Shown here: one piece after another, positions 63,195-64,000 of the stretch
Layout of the letters: each line of letters begins with the position of its first letter
Position numbering within the stretch: the stretch's first letter is position 1
Source: Vreelandella halophila
GTDB lineage: Bacteria; Pseudomonadota; Gammaproteobacteria; Pseudomonadales; Oleiphilaceae
Length of the DNA stretch: 64,000 bases
Assembly: GCF_009856365.1 (NCBI RefSeq)
Contig: NZ_WMEX01000001.1
Location: 620,001-684,000 of the forward strand
Direction: 5' to 3'
The notes under the pieces: model-generated
Database searches by the model: none
What the model was told of the DNA's origin: nothing
What the model saw: only the letters and a program-made list of their open reading frames with translations
Translations under genes and position numbers: made by a program

Positions 63195-64000
63195 TCAAGC
63201 GTTTTCATCACCTGTATTCACGTTCTCGACACGGCAGTCCAGAGTACCCTCTCCGAGCCGCACGTGGACTGCGTCTCCGGGGGCGCGCTGTACGGCGTTT
63301 CTCAGGATTCTGCCGCTGTCGTCCTCGGCAATGGCGTAACCCCGGTTGAGGGTGGCGAGCGGACTGACCAGATCAAGCTGCGCGCTCAGGCTGCGTATAC
63401 GGTCGTGGTCGCGTTCCAGGCGGCCACGCACGGCCCGTTCAAGGCGTTCGCGGTTTTCGGAGACGCGTTCGCGGGCCAGGCGCAGACGGTGTTCCGGGCG
63501 CACGGCCGCCAGGCGCCGCCAGTACTGGTGCAGCTGCTGCTGGAGCTGGCTGAGATGGCGGCGGGTCTGCTGGTGCAGTCGGGCCTCGAGTTCATCCAGC
63601 CGCTGGGCCTGCTCCTGGAGCTGCTGGCGGGGGTGGCGCAGCCGCTGGTGCAGCTCGCCGAGCCGGTCTCTGCGCTGTTGGACAAGTTGGCGGGCGCCGA
63701 GGATCAATCGCTCCTCGAGTCCGCTCAGCCGGTCCAGGAATTCCTGCCGGTTGGGTGAGATGGCTTCGGCAGCTGCGGATGGGGTGGGGGCGCGCTGGTC
63801 TGCCACCAGGTCAGCGATGGTGATATCCACTTCGTGGCCAACCGCGCTGATGATGGGGATGCGGCTGCGGAAGATGGCCCGAGCCACCGCCTCCTCGTTG
63901 AAACACCAGAGGTCCTCGAGTGAGCCGCCGCCCCTGCCCACGATCAGGGCATCACAACGGCCGTGTCGATGGGCGCGCTCGATGGCGGCGACAATGCCGG
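63195..64000 (-). CDS. xseA: Exodeoxyribonuclease VII large subunit (3' part; 5' end outside window)
   Basis: XseA with XseB degrades single-stranded DNA from both ends. The visible 268 residues run from the right edge to the stop. They contain the catalytic-domain signature LIVGRGGGSLEDLW, IPIISAVGHEVDITIADLVAD and RAPTPSAAAE, then a long coiled-coil (~100-200 of the visible part) rich in Gln, Arg and Leu, and a C-terminal SPLATLNRGYAI segment. The frame is open at the window edge, so the N-terminal OB domain lies beyond it. Confidence 0.95.
   Translation of the reverse strand, partial: GIVAAIERAHRHGRCDALIVGRGGGSLEDLWCFNEEAVARAIFRSRIPIISAVGHEVDITIADLVADQRAPTPSAAAEAISPNRQEFLDRLSGLEERLILGARQLVQQRRDRLGELHQRLRHPRQQLQEQAQRLDELEARLHQQTRRHLSQLQQQLHQYWRRLAAVRPEHRLRLARERVSENRERLERAVRGRLERDHDRIRSLSAQLDLVSPLATLNRGYAIAEDDSGRILRNAVQRAPGDAVHVRLGEGTLDCRVENVNTGDENA

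Overview
The window is a gene-dense stretch (about 60-65% G+C by eye) of a chromosome from a gammaproteobacterium. Three observations point to the Pseudomonas / Marinobacter / Halomonas neighbourhood: motY next to argG; the chain gyrA-serC-pheA-hisC-tyrA/aroA-cmk-rpsA-ihfB-lapA-lapB-pyrF with a fused prephenate dehydrogenase/EPSP synthase; and pyrD-rmf-rlmL. A sodium-type flagellar protein (MotY) and a sodium-dependent NSS transporter fit a marine or halophilic heterotroph. I cannot name the genus from sequence alone. There is no phage, transposase, CRISPR array or obvious genomic island; most genes are core genes.

Layout. 1-3.2 kb: motY (5' end cut by the window), argG, a host-attachment-family protein and phhB. 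3.3-16.6 kb: one long forward block for DNA gyrase A, serine, aromatic and histidine biosynthesis, CMP kinase, ribosomal protein S1, IHF-beta, LapA/LapB (LPS control) and pyrF. 16.6-24.5 kb: YciH, a nucleoside deoxyribosyltransferase, tRNA-Asn, an aminotransferase, uvrB, a CDF metal exporter, pyrD and rmf. 24.8-29 kb: an rlmL that lacks its usual RlmK half, a small outer-membrane barrel, an exonuclease-like protein, aminopeptidase ApeB and a second identical tRNA-Asn. 29-36.2 kb: a secreted lipase with its foldase, a YheT hydrolase, TesA and the divergent YbbA/YbbP-type ABC pair. 36.3-46.3 kb: gabT, hsp20, a CstA / cory-CC-star / ArsA-like ATPase operon, Fe-alcohol dehydrogenase with an SCP2-like protein, an alpha/beta hydrolase, a BepA-like metalloprotease and two overlapping thioesterases. 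46.5-56.6 kb: htpG, a lytic transglycosylase, proS, a third thioesterase, lrp divergent from leuA with a strongly structured leader, lipA and cysQ. 56.7-64 kb: an NSS transporter with Smr and DUF192 genes, thiol-redox proteins (DsbA-like, DCC), a free-standing ClpX-type zinc finger, a large protein whose C-terminal half resembles cyanobacterial acyl-ACP reductase, a cold-shock protein and the 3' part of xseA.

The most unusual content is of three kinds. (1) A family of four intergenic repeats has a 64-nt core of constant length, enclosed in each copy by long inverted arms whose sequence is private to that copy. (2) The 693-residue reductase-like protein keeps the Cys position that is catalytic in acyl-ACP reductase. 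(3) In the tightly coupled CstA / cory-CC-star / ArsA-like operon, the Cys-Cys-stop codons of one gene overlap the start codon of the next. A ~290-nt hairpin-rich leader before leuA and two REP-type palindromes complete the non-coding features.
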